Source: Clostridium_AD sp036569345 (lineage in GTDB: Bacteria; Bacillota; Clostridia; Clostridiales; Clostridiaceae). From it: a stretch of DNA of 64,000 nt. Shown one piece after another: positions 1 through 7,855 of this stretch (positions are counted from its first letter, which is position 1; each line of letters starts with the position of its first letter). The translations under genes and the position numbers were made by a program. Under the pieces are notes generated by a model that saw nothing but the letters and a program-made list of their open reading frames with translations, made no database searches and had not been told where the DNA came from. The DNA lies in NCBI RefSeq assembly GCF_036569345.1, contig NZ_DATCQT010000018.1, forward strand, positions 58,800-122,799, read 5' to 3'.

Positions 1-52
1 ATACATTTCCAATTTTAATTCTTTTCGTTTGTTTCTCGCGCTTAGACTTCAT
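1..52 (-). CDS. ispG: IspG (GcpE), N-terminal fragment cut by window edge
   Basis: Only the first 17 codons are inside the window. The visible peptide ends KQTKRIKIGNV, which fits the start of 4-hydroxy-3-methylbut-2-enyl diphosphate synthase, an iron-sulfur enzyme of the MEP isoprenoid pathway. The order dxr-rseP-ispG, known from many Firmicutes, supports the call; dxr, two genes upstream, acts in the same pathway. I start at the ATG at 52 because AGGAG lies nine bases before it; an in-frame ATG at 61 directly abuts that site. The rest of the gene, including its cysteine ligands, is not visible, so the name rests on a short motif plus context. Confidence 0.72.
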   Translation of the reverse strand, partial: MKSKREKQTKRIKIGNV

Positions 53-64
53 GTTCTTCATCTC

Positions 65-1105
65 CTAGAATTTCATTGGACTAACTATATCCTTAACGAC
101 TACTAACACCATTAATGCCATTAAAAACATAAATCCAATATAATTTACAAATCCAACTTTCTTATCATCTAATTTCTTACCTGATATTATTTCAAATAAC
201 AATATAAAAATCCATCCTCCATCTAGAGCTGGGAAAGGTATTATATTCAATATTCCTAATTGTACACTTAACATTGCTGTTAACATCATTAAATTTATTA
301 TTCCAGTTTGTGCAGCCATTGTTGAAATTCTAATTATGCTTATTGGTCCACCTACATCATTAATAGATTGTTGGCCCTTAAATAAGCTCCCCAAAAACCC
401 GAAAATTAGTTTTGATGTACTAATAGTTTGATTAAATCCATAACTTACGACTTCACCAAAGTTCATTTTTTCTTGTTTACCACCAATTCCTATCATAAAT
501 CTATTTTCTTCCACATTTTTAATGGGCTTCAAGGAAAATGTTTTCACCTTTGAATTTCTCACTATTTCAATATTTATATTTTCACCTTCAGACATACCAA
601 TTTCATTTATAAATTGCTCCCATTTGTCTATACTAACTTTATTGACCTTAATAATCTTGTCTCCAACTTGCAATCCAGCCTTCATAGCTGCACCATTAGG
701 AACTACTCCCCCTATTATTGGTACTATTTTCCCTGTCGCAGCGCCTATAATAGCAAATAAAACCACTGCTAATATTATATTCATAATTGCACCAGCAGAA
801 ACTATGCTTAATTTTTGAACTGCAGTTTTATTATTAAAAGCTCTTGGATCATTACTTCCTTCATCTTCACCTTCCATTTTAACATAACCACCAATGGGAA
901 ATGCCTTAATCAAATACTCTGTTTCTTTTCCTTTTATTCCAAAAAGTTTTGGACCCATTCCGAGTGAAAATTCATGTACTTTTACCCCATTTAGCTTAGC
1001 TAGCATAAAATGACCTAATTCATGTATTATAATCAAAAGACTAAATGCTAATATAGCCATAATAAAATATGGTATGTTTCCTAAAATACTTGTAATACTA
1101 CCCAC
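65..1105 (-). CDS. rseP: RIP site-2 protease RseP/RasP
   Basis: Membrane zinc metalloprotease of the S2P family (RasP/YluC in Bacillus), which cleaves transmembrane segments of anti-sigma factors and leftover signal peptides. The HELGH zinc motif is at residues 28-32 in the first membrane segment, a single PDZ domain follows at about 115-200, and the third zinc ligand lies in LDG at 294-296 in a later membrane segment. At 346 residues it has one PDZ domain, as in Gram-positive members, not the two of E. coli RseP. The start is GTG with GAGGGG eight bases upstream. It lies 14 bases after dxr and just before ispG. Confidence 0.95.
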   Translation of the reverse strand: MGSITSILGNIPYFIMAILAFSLLIIIHELGHFMLAKLNGVKVHEFSLGMGPKLFGIKGKETEYLIKAFPIGGYVKMEGEDEGSNDPRAFNNKTAVQKLSIVSAGAIMNIILAVVLFAIIGAATGKIVPIIGGVVPNGAAMKAGLQVGDKIIKVNKVSIDKWEQFINEIGMSEGENINIEIVRNSKVKTFSLKPIKNVEENRFMIGIGGKQEKMNFGEVVSYGFNQTISTSKLIFGFLGSLFKGQQSINDVGGPISIIRISTMAAQTGIINLMMLTAMLSVQLGILNIIPFPALDGGWIFILLFEIISGKKLDDKKVGFVNYIGFMFLMALMVLVVVKDIVSPMKF

Positions 1106-1119
1106 AACAATTCCCCTCT

Positions 1120-2280
1120 CTATTCTTTATCATAATTATTTCTTACGTATTCCCGTACCATAAGGTCAACTTTTAAAATTTCTTCAAGATTCGGATTAAT
1201 ATTATGTTCAAATTTATTCATGCATTTTTCTATAATGTCTTCTATCTGAAGATACTTAATTTTATAATCTAAAAATAGTTCAACAGCTACTTCATTAGCC
1301 GCATTCATAATAGCTGGCATATTTCCATCCATTTTGCCCGCTTTAAAGGCCAATTTAAGACATTTGAAAGTATCCATATCTGGTTTTTCAAAAGTTAAAT
1401 TACCCATGTTATAAAAATCTAGTTTTGCAATGACAGTATTTTTTCTTTCAGGGTAGTTTATAGCGTATTGAATAGGTAGTCTCATATCAGTGGAACTCAA
1501 TTGTGCTATTACACTTCCATCTTTGTACTCTACCATAGAATGTATTATACTTTGAGGATGAACTACCACTTGTATGTTCTCATAATCTACATCAAATAAC
1601 CAGTGTGCCTCTATAACCTCAAGCCCCTTATTCATAAGTGTTGAAGAATCAATTGAAATCTTTCTGCCCATATTCCATTTAGGGTGTTTAAGAGCCTCTT
1701 CAGGTTTTATTTTTACCAATTCCTGTTTACTTTTGCCCCTAAATGGGCCACCTGATGCAGTTAATATTATTTTATTAACTGTTTCTAACCTATTGCCCTG
1801 TAGACATTGAAAAATAGCACCGTGCTCTGAATCAACCGGCAAAATGTTTACATTGTTTTTTTTAGCAGCATCAATAACTAATTTACCTGCTACAACTAGT
1901 GTTTCTTTATTTGCTAAAGCAATATCTTTTCCAGCGTTAATAGCTTTCATAGTGGGTACTAAACCAATCATCCCTACAACCGATGTTACTACAATGTCAA
2001 CTTCTGGTAAAGTACTTATATAATTTAATCCATCCAACCCATGTAATATTATAGTTGATTTTTTATTTAACCTGCAATATTCTTTAAGCTTAAGTGATGC
2101 CACTTCATCCATCATCGCAACATATTTAGGTTTAAATTCCTCTATGATAGGTATAATTTTTTCAAAGTTAGTATTCGCAGAAATTCCAACGATAATAAAA
2201 TTGTTAATATCTGATCTAATAACATCTAGCGTTTGAGTTCCAATGGATCCCGTAACGCCTAAAATAGTAAGCTTCTTCAT
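1120..2280 (-). CDS. dxr: 1-deoxy-D-xylulose 5-phosphate reductoisomerase
   Basis: Converts DXP to 2-C-methyl-D-erythritol 4-phosphate with NADPH and a divalent metal, the committed step of the MEP pathway, in the cytoplasm. The NADPH-binding GVTGSIG is at residues 8-14, the metal-binding DSEHGA at about 150, and the substrate-loop motifs ASGGPFRG and HPKWNMGRKISIDSSTLMNK follow. The 386 residues fit the family. I start at the ATG at 2280, which has GGAGAG six bases upstream; an in-frame ATG at 2298 arises from an 18-bp duplication of the initiation site and has no good Shine-Dalgarno site. A 557-bp spacer separates it from cdsA, so it may have its own promoter. Confidence 0.95.
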   Translation of the reverse strand: MKKLTILGVTGSIGTQTLDVIRSDINNFIIVGISANTNFEKIIPIIEEFKPKYVAMMDEVASLKLKEYCRLNKKSTIILHGLDGLNYISTLPEVDIVVTSVVGMIGLVPTMKAINAGKDIALANKETLVVAGKLVIDAAKKNNVNILPVDSEHGAIFQCLQGNRLETVNKIILTASGGPFRGKSKQELVKIKPEEALKHPKWNMGRKISIDSSTLMNKGLEVIEAHWLFDVDYENIQVVVHPQSIIHSMVEYKDGSVIAQLSSTDMRLPIQYAINYPERKNTVIAKLDFYNMGNLTFEKPDMDTFKCLKLAFKAGKMDGNMPAIMNAANEVAVELFLDYKIKYLQIEDIIEKCMNKFEHNINPNLEEILKVDLMVREYVRNNYDKE

Positions 2281-2306
2281 GTAAATCTCTCCATTCATGT
2301 AAATCT
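2276..2306. repeat. duplicated dxr initiation site (13-bp direct repeat, period 18)
   Basis: The 13-base string ttcatgtaaatct occurs at 2276-2288 and again at 2294-2306. On the minus strand each copy supplies AGATTTACATGAA, so the start codon of dxr is duplicated in frame. Only the downstream copy has GGAGAG in front of its ATG. Confidence 0.8.
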
Positions 2307-2837
2307 GTTGTTTATACCTTATATATTAGTAAATTCTGTAATACTTCAAATTTTCCCCTGTTATGAATTATAGCCAAGAAATCAACGGAAATAAGATCAA
2401 TACTGAGTTATACCACCACTATCATAGTTTATAATGTAGTAACCAAAATCTTGATGATCTTACCAATTAACATATAACAGACCCCATATTTTTAAAATAA
2501 TTAATCCTTGTATAGCATATAATATAACATATTTATATACTAAAATAAAGCATTTAGTAATATTTTCTATTTTGTAAATAAATATCTGATTTGTAGTATT
2601 TACCGTTCATTTTCTATGAATTTTAGTATTTATTATATTGTATTCATTAAATATCAAAAATATTAATATAGAATATAATTGAATATTACAATAAAATGTT
2701 TTAGGCAATAAGAAAATCATATATTGTCTTAAATGCCAACTCCCTACGAATTGTTTCTTTGCATTTTGTTCAATATATGATTATCTTAAGAGTCAAAAGA
2801 TAAGATTAAATTTATTCTGCCTTCAACAGGCCCCTAA
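2281..2837. other. 557-bp AT-rich spacer between cdsA and dxr
   Basis: I see no open frame of gene-like length or composition on either strand. The one clear structure is a large inverted repeat at 2709-2788, listed separately. A weak promoter-like pair for dxr (TTGAAG, 18 bp, TATATA on the minus strand) lies near 2320-2350. Such a long gap inside the normally tight cdsA-dxr-rseP string is unusual. I see no remnant of a recognisable gene. Confidence 0.55.
2709..2788. repeat. 80-bp interrupted palindrome downstream of cdsA
   Basis: The left arm at 2709-2726 (taagaaaatcatatattg) and the right arm at 2771-2788 match as reverse complements at 17 of 18 positions. A further inner pairing joins aaatgc at 2731-2736 to gcattt at 2761-2766, leaving an apical loop of about 24 bases. 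No T-run follows it on either strand, so a standard intrinsic terminator is doubtful. It could be a structured RNA 3' end, a protein site or a small mobile-element remnant. Confidence 0.7.
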
Positions 2838-3644
2838 TTATAATCCTATCACGAATGTAATATAATAAAATGCTACAACAGACACAAATAGAATACTATC
2901 AAATCTGTCCAAAATGCCGCCGTGGCCTGGAATAAGACTGCTATAGTCCTTGGCCCCTACAAATCTTTTTATTGATGATGCTATTAAATCTCCAAATTGC
3001 CCAAAAACACCACAAAGTACACCAATTGCAGCGTAATGATATAGTTGAATGGTAACCCCACATTTCGAAATAGCATAGCCATAAATTATACATCCTATAG
3101 TGCTTCCTAGGAGTCCTCCTATTGAGCCCTCAATAGTTTTATTGGGACTAACTTTAGGGCATAGCTTATGTTTTCCGCCCCTACCTAAGAACCTTCCAGA
3201 ATAGTAAGCTGAAGTGTCACAGCCCCAAGAACAAATAAATATAATCCATACTAGATATTGACCATATAATTTATTATTTATAAAAACTATAAAACTAAAA
3301 AATACTGCCACATACAAAAAACCAAAAATAGTGAGAGCAACATCTACAAAATTATAATTTGTATAGACCACAGGAATACATAATAATAAGAAAATAATTG
3401 CTATTAAAATATATATATTAAAGCTGGATATAAAATTATTGCTCATATTTAAGTAATAAACTATGCATAATATATATCCTACAAACCCAATTGGCTTATA
3501 ATGTTTTTTTCTAGAAACTTTATAGAACTCATACATTCCCAAAAGTGAAAGTACCATTACACTATATTTTAAGTATACTCCACCTAAAAATAAAAATATT
3601 ATAAACGGCGCTAGAACAAGTGCTCCTATATATCTATTATTCAT
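2838..3644 (-). CDS. cdsA: phosphatidate cytidylyltransferase
   Basis: Makes CDP-diacylglycerol from phosphatidic acid and CTP in the membrane, the precursor for phosphatidylglycerol and cardiolipin. The protein of 268 residues is a polytopic membrane protein with about seven hydrophobic segments. The C-terminal family signature SSIKRFVGAKDY...PGHGGILDRFD is complete, including the DRFD acidic residues. The ATG is preceded by GGTGAG. It lies ten bases downstream of uppS, so membrane lipid and lipid-carrier synthesis are probably co-transcribed. Confidence 0.95.
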   Translation of the reverse strand: MNNRYIGALVLAPFIIFLFLGGVYLKYSVMVLSLLGMYEFYKVSRKKHYKPIGFVGYILCIVYYLNMSNNFISSFNIYILIAIIFLLLCIPVVYTNYNFVDVALTIFGFLYVAVFFSFIVFINNKLYGQYLVWIIFICSWGCDTSAYYSGRFLGRGGKHKLCPKVSPNKTIEGSIGGLLGSTIGCIIYGYAISKCGVTIQLYHYAAIGVLCGVFGQFGDLIASSIKRFVGAKDYSSLIPGHGGILDRFDSILFVSVVAFYYITFVIGL

Positions 3645-3654
3645 AATTTCTCAC

Positions 3655-4422
3655 CTATTTAACCTTTCCAAATCTTCTATCTCTTTTTTGATAATTAAGT
3701 ATTGCAGCTCTCAGCTCTTCCTCATGAAAATCTGGCCAATTAATATCTGAAAACCAAAGTTCTGAGTATGCGCTCTGCCATAGTAAAAAATTACTTAATC
3801 TTAATTCCCCACTTGGTCTTATTATAAGGTCTGGATCTGGCATTCCGCTTGTATACATATATCTTGAAAGTAAATCTTCATTTATTTCATCTTTAGATAT
3901 TTTTTCACTCATTAAATCTAGTGAAATCTCTTTTACAGCATCTAATATCTCGTTTCTTCCACCATAATTTAGAGCTAAATTTAAAATCAATCCTTTATTA
4001 TTTTTTGTTTTTTCATAAGCATGATTTAATTCTGCTTTGCATATCAAAGGTAATTCTGATATGTTCCCAATGGAATTAATAACAACATTATTAGCGTTTA
4101 ATTCCTCGAATTCATTTTTTAGGTACTCTACTAATAATTTCATTAAAGAATCAACCTCTTTTAAAGGTCTATTCCAATTTTCAGTTGAAAATGCATAAAG
4201 TGTTAAATATTCAACTCCTAAATTATTGCATTCTTTAACTATTTTTCTAATAGCCTCAACTCCAGCCTTATGCCCAAGTGCTCTCGGTAAATTACGTTTT
4301 TTAGCCCATCTACCATTTCCATCCATTATAATTGCAATATGCTTAGGTATTTTTGACATATCTAACTCTACTTTATTATTAGTATTTTTTTTCTTTTTCA
4401 AAAAAGCGAATAATTTTTTCAA
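3655..4422 (-). CDS. uppS: undecaprenyl diphosphate synthase (cis-prenyltransferase)
   Basis: Elongates farnesyl diphosphate with isopentenyl diphosphate to the C55 carrier lipid used for peptidoglycan and wall polymers. The catalytic motif IAIIMDGNGRWA has its aspartate at about residue 34, and the C-terminal RPSGELRLSNFLLWQ and SELWF motifs are intact. A lysine-rich stretch of about 20 residues precedes the core. The start is TTG at 4422, chosen because GGAGGG lies about eight bases upstream; a later in-frame ATG (residue 22) lacks this. A terminator-like hairpin separates it from frr. Confidence 0.95.
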   Translation of the reverse strand: MKKLFAFLKKKKNTNNKVELDMSKIPKHIAIIMDGNGRWAKKRNLPRALGHKAGVEAIRKIVKECNNLGVEYLTLYAFSTENWNRPLKEVDSLMKLLVEYLKNEFEELNANNVVINSIGNISELPLICKAELNHAYEKTKNNKGLILNLALNYGGRNEILDAVKEISLDLMSEKISKDEINEDLLSRYMYTSGMPDPDLIIRPSGELRLSNFLLWQSAYSELWFSDINWPDFHEEELRAAILNYQKRDRRFGKVK

Positions 4423-4452
4423 TAAAATTCCCTCCTTTTTAGTTGTTATAGT

Positions 4453-4500
4453 ATAATTTTAAATAGAACCTGCATTTATGCAGGTTCTATTTAAAATTAT
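4453..4500 (-). terminator. hairpin between frr and uppS
   Basis: A perfect 22-bp inverted repeat, arms 4453-4474 and 4479-4500 with a four-base loop. The core is aatagaacctgca and its complement. It lies three bases after the frr stop on the minus strand. The outer stem is A/T only, so U residues fall within and after the stem. It probably terminates or attenuates transcription into uppS. Confidence 0.75.
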
Positions 4501-4503
4501 ATA

Positions 4504-5061
4504 CTAAACTGACATTATTTCTTTTTCTTTATTATCTATTAATTGATCTACTTCTTTAATAAATTTATCTGTTTCTTTTTGAATGATATCTTCCGATTTT
4601 TTAACTTCATCTTCAGTAATTTCACTGTTTTTTTTCAAAGCCTTTATTTTATCATTTGCATCTCGCCTAATAGATCTAACAGCAACTTTAGCTTCTTCAC
4701 CAGTTTTCTTAACAATTTTAAGTAAATTTTTTCTTGTTTCCTCAGTAAGTTCAGGAATAATTAATCTAATTGCGGATCCATCATTTGATGGGTTTAATCC
4801 TAAATCAGATTTCAATATAGCTTTTTCTATCTCTTTCATAGTTGCTTTATCCCATGGTTGAATTAGAAGTACCCTAGCTTCTGGTGATGATACGTTTGCT
4901 ACTTGACTTACTGGAACAAGACTTCCATAAGACTCAACACGAATTCTATCTAGCATTGAAGCATTTGCCCTACCTGCTTTAAGACTTCCAAGCTCATGTT
5001 TTAAAACAGCAATAGATTTTTTCATTTTTTCATCAGCAAGACTAATAATTTGTTTAATCAT
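4504..5061 (-). CDS. frr: ribosome recycling factor
   Basis: Splits post-termination ribosomes together with EF-G. It is 185 residues, the usual length. The conserved segments LKAGRANASMLDRI and YGSLVPVSQVANVSSPEARVL are present, as is the C-terminal SIRRDANDKIK helix. The ATG has GGAGGGAATTCT in front. It follows pyrH by 15 bases in the classic rpsB-tsf-pyrH-frr order. Confidence 0.97.
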   Translation of the reverse strand: MIKQIISLADEKMKKSIAVLKHELGSLKAGRANASMLDRIRVESYGSLVPVSQVANVSSPEARVLLIQPWDKATMKEIEKAILKSDLGLNPSNDGSAIRLIIPELTEETRKNLLKIVKKTGEEAKVAVRSIRRDANDKIKALKKNSEITEDEVKKSEDIIQKETDKFIKEVDQLIDNKEKEIMSV

Positions 5062-5076
5062 AGAATTCCCTCCATT

Positions 5077-5811
5077 TTATACTGATTCCTTAGTACAATC
5101 AGATACTAAAGTACCAATTTTTTCTCCTAAAATTGCTTTTTTTATGTTTTCAGGATTATCTAATCCAAAAACTAATATTGGTATATTATTATCCATACAT
5201 AATGATGTAGCTGTAGAATCCATAACTTGTAGCCCTTTTTCAAGAACATTAAGATAAGTAAGACTATCAAACTTCTTAGCATCATCATATAAATGTGGAT
5301 CTTTATCGTAAACTCCATCAACTTTTTTAGCAAGTAGAATTACTTCAGCTTCTATTTCTGCCGCTCTAAGTGCTGCTGCTGTATCTGTTGAAAAATATGG
5401 ATTTCCTGTGCCAGCTGCGAATATAACAACTCTGCCTTTTTCTAAATGCCTCATAGCTTTTCTTCTTATAAATGGTTCTGCTACTGCCTTCATTTCAATG
5501 GCAGTTTGCACCCTAGTATTTACACCTATATTCTCCAAAGAATCTTGAAGTGCTAATGCATTAATACATGTTGCCATCATTCCCATATAATCTGCAGTAG
5601 TCCTATCCATACCGTCCCCACTTCTACCACGCCATATATTCCCAGCACCAACAACTATTCCTATTTCAACACCTAATCTAACTAACTCTTTTATCTGAAG
5701 TGCTATAACATTAGTGATTTCAAAATCTATTCCAAAACCCTTTTCACCAGCTAAAGCTTCTCCAGAAATTTTAAGCATAATTCTTTTATATTTAGCAACC
5801 TCCATAAACAT
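5077..5811 (-). CDS. pyrH: UMP kinase
   Basis: Hexameric bacterial UMP kinase of the amino-acid-kinase fold, which makes UDP from UMP. The N-terminal KISGEALAGEKGFGID, the glycine-rich GAGNIWRGRSG and the later GTGNPYFSTDTAAALRA segments are all visible. Two in-frame ATGs compete, 5811 and 5805. AGGAGG lies four bases before the first and ten before the second; family alignment (M-E-x-x-K-Y-K-R) favours 5805, so the real protein may lack the first two residues. Its leader holds the tsf terminator and a degenerate tandem repeat. Confidence 0.96.
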   Translation of the reverse strand: MFMEVAKYKRIMLKISGEALAGEKGFGIDFEITNVIALQIKELVRLGVEIGIVVGAGNIWRGRSGDGMDRTTADYMGMMATCINALALQDSLENIGVNTRVQTAIEMKAVAEPFIRRKAMRHLEKGRVVIFAAGTGNPYFSTDTAAALRAAEIEAEVILLAKKVDGVYDKDPHLYDDAKKFDSLTYLNVLEKGLQVMDSTATSLCMDNNIPILVFGLDNPENIKKAILGEKIGTLVSDCTKESV

Positions 5812-5823
5812 TATACCTCCTGA

Positions 5824-5870
5824 TTTAAAGTATTACTATTTTAAAGTATTACTTTTTTTAAACATTACTT
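5824..5870. repeat. three degenerate tandem copies of tttaaagtattact in the pyrH leader
   Basis: Copies lie at 5824-5837, 5840-5853 and 5857-5870 with periods of 16 and 17 bases. The third reads tttaaacattact. They sit between the tsf terminator and the pyrH Shine-Dalgarno site. Confidence 0.7.
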
Positions 5871-5891
5871 TTTTAAAACTTTGCTTATTTT

Positions 5892-5916
5892 AAAAAAGAG
5901 AACACTTAGTGTTCCC
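5892..5916 (-). terminator. intrinsic terminator after tsf
   Basis: On the minus strand GGGAACAC-TAA-GTGTTCTC forms an eight-pair stem with one G-U, followed by TTTTTTAAAA. It lies nine bases after the tsf stop codon. It would separate rpsB-tsf from pyrH-frr, at least partly. Confidence 0.85.
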
Positions 5917-5924
5917 TTTAATTA

Positions 5925-6845
5925 TTATTTACCTTCTACTTGTCTTTTAACTTCTTCAGCAAAATTTTCCACTTTCTTTTCTATGCCTTCTCCTCTTTCA
6001 AATCTAACAAATCTTGTTACCTTTATGTCAGCACCAAGTTTCTTAGATTCTTCTTGAAGATATTTTGTAATAGTATAGTCAGCATTTTTAACCCAAACTT
6101 GTTCAAGCAAACAAACTTCTTTATAATACTTATTTACTCTACCCATTACCATTTTTTCAACAATTTTTTCTGGTTTTCCTTCGTTTAAAGCCTGCACTCT
6201 ATATATTTCTTTTTCTTTTTCTAAAGTTTCAGTATCAACACATGTGTTGTCTAAGAATAAAGGACTAGCAGCTGCAATTTGCATTGCAACATCTTTAGCA
6301 ATCTTAGCTAACGCATCATCTTGTTTTTCACATGAAAGTTCTACTAAAACGCCTATTCTTCCACCACCATGAATATAGCTTTGAACTATACCATTTTCAA
6401 TAGAAAACTTTTGAAATCTTCTTACAGACATATTCTCGCCTAGTTTTGCTATTAAAGCTGTAACTGCATCAGTAATAGTTATTGCTCCATCAGCTATGTA
6501 TTTTTCAGAAGTTAATCCTTCAATAGTAGTTGAGTTAGTTTGTGCTGCTTGCATTGCTACATTTTTTGTTAAAGTAATAAACTCTTCATTATCAGCAACG
6601 AAGTCTGTTTCACAATTAACCTCTACAACAGATCCAACTTTCATATCTTCTGAAATATATGTGAATACTAATCCTTCTGCAGCTATTCTTCCAGCTTTTT
6701 TTGCAGCTGCTGCCAAACCTTTTTCTCTTAAAAGTTCAACTGCTTTGTCCAAGTTACCATCCGTTTCAGTTAGAGCTCTTTTGCAATCCATCATTCCAGC
6801 CCCAGTTTTTTCTCTTAACTCTTTAACCATGCTTGCACTAATCAT
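5925..6845 (-). CDS. tsf: elongation factor Ts
   Basis: Guanine nucleotide exchange factor for EF-Tu. The N-terminal UBA-like domain (KELREKTGAGMMDCKRAL) and the exchange-core motif CETDFVA are intact, and two dimerisation/core subdomains follow. At 306 residues it is full length. The ATG at 6845 has AGGAGGAAATAAT upstream. It is the second gene of the rpsB-tsf pair, 112 bases after rpsB. Confidence 0.97.
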   Translation of the reverse strand: MISASMVKELREKTGAGMMDCKRALTETDGNLDKAVELLREKGLAAAAKKAGRIAAEGLVFTYISEDMKVGSVVEVNCETDFVADNEEFITLTKNVAMQAAQTNSTTIEGLTSEKYIADGAITITDAVTALIAKLGENMSVRRFQKFSIENGIVQSYIHGGGRIGVLVELSCEKQDDALAKIAKDVAMQIAAASPLFLDNTCVDTETLEKEKEIYRVQALNEGKPEKIVEKMVMGRVNKYYKEVCLLEQVWVKNADYTITKYLQEESKKLGADIKVTRFVRFERGEGIEKKVENFAEEVKRQVEGK

Positions 6846-6957
6846 TATTATTTCCTCCTATTCCTATCTAATTTAAAAGGTAAATGAAAGACTTAACCTC
6901 CACCTACCCCTCAACTGTTCTCTCAATAATTATCATATTAGATATATATAGTTACTA

Positions 6958-7659
6958 TTATTCAGCTAATTGTTCGCCCTGTCTTCCTTCTATAATAGCA
7001 TCAGCTAATCTTTCAGTTATTAATTTAACTGCTCTTATAGCATCATCGTTACCTGGAATTACATAATCAACTTCATCTGGATCACAGTTTGTGTCAACTA
7101 TAGCAATTACAGGAATTCCAAGTATTTTAGCTTCAGATATTGCATTCTTTTCTTTTCTTGGATCTACTATAAATAAAGCTCCAATTTTGCTTGCATCCAT
7201 ACTTCTAATTCCGCCTAAGTTCTTTTCTAGTTTCTCTCTTTCATTTAAAAGGTGACTAACTTCTTTTTTAGGAAGAACTTCAAAAGTCCCATCTTCTTCC
7301 ATTTTATATAATGTTTCTAATCTTGCTATTCTTGTTTTAATTGTTTTAAAGTTTGTTAACATTCCGCCTAACCATCTATTATTTACAAAATGCATACCGG
7401 CTCTTATAGATTCAAATTTAATAGCTTCTTGAGCTTGTTTTTTTGTTCCTACAAATAGAACATCCTTGCCTTCTTCAGATACAGATTTAATAAAATCATA
7501 TGCCTCATCAATTTTTCTAACTGTTTTTTGTAAATCGATAATGTATATACCATTTCTTTCTGTAAATATGTATTGTGCCATTTTTGGATTCCATCTTCTA
7601 GTTTGATGACCGAAATGAACACCTGCTTCTAATAATTGCTTCATTGAAATAACTGCCAT
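6958..7659 (-). CDS. rpsB: 30S ribosomal protein S2
   Basis: Ribosomal protein S2, 233 residues, full length. The N-terminal MKQLLEAGVHFGHQTRRWNPKM and the later FVGTKKQAQEAI and FIVDPRKEKNAI segments are the S2 signatures. The ATG has AAGGAGGTTATTATTA upstream. It is first in its transcription unit, with a good promoter at 7766-7794 and a leader of about 100 bases. Confidence 0.97.
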   Translation of the reverse strand: MAVISMKQLLEAGVHFGHQTRRWNPKMAQYIFTERNGIYIIDLQKTVRKIDEAYDFIKSVSEEGKDVLFVGTKKQAQEAIKFESIRAGMHFVNNRWLGGMLTNFKTIKTRIARLETLYKMEEDGTFEVLPKKEVSHLLNEREKLEKNLGGIRSMDASKIGALFIVDPRKEKNAISEAKILGIPVIAIVDTNCDPDEVDYVIPGNDDAIRAVKLITERLADAIIEGRQGEQLAE

Positions 7660-7765
7660 TAATAATAACCTCCTTGGTTTTTACCTCCATTACCATCATC
7701 TTATTGAAGCCCAATTTTTGGGACCCTTCCATAATTAAGTAATGTGTGTATTTTCTCACCTGTGT
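7660..7765 (-). promoter_or_regulatory. rpsB 5' leader, possible autoregulatory RNA
   Basis: About 100 transcribed bases precede rpsB. A short hairpin GGGTCCCAAAAATTGGG lies in the middle. Leaders of rpsB bind S2 in other bacteria, but I cannot match this one to a described S2 leader class, so regulation is an inference. Confidence 0.35.
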
Positions 7766-7794
7766 AGTATAGCACAAGGTACCGATGTATTCAA
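7766..7794 (-). promoter_or_regulatory. promoter of rpsB-tsf
   Basis: On the minus strand a -35 TTGAAT (7789-7794) and -10 TATACT (7766-7771) are separated by exactly 17 bp. The codY terminator lies just upstream, so this is an independent sigma-A type start. Confidence 0.8.
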
Positions 7795-7819
7795 CATAAA
7801 TATTAATAAAATTAAAAAT

Positions 7820-7855
7820 AAATTAAGACAGGACATTAATGTCCTGTCTTAATTT
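7820..7855 (-). terminator. terminator overlapping the codY stop codon
   Basis: A perfect 36-base palindrome, two 18-base arms (aaattaagacaggacatt and its complement), followed on the minus strand by ATTTTTAATTTT. The codY TAA at 7854-7856 overlaps the outer edge of the stem. Confidence 0.88.

Noticed and set aside
2709..2788. The palindrome as a CRISPR or transposon end
   Set aside because: There is only one copy of each arm, no spacers, no transposase and no target-site duplication that I can see.
6496..6876. 126-codon plus-strand open frame over tsf
   Set aside because: Antisense to a strongly conserved gene, with no initiation signal or recognisable product.
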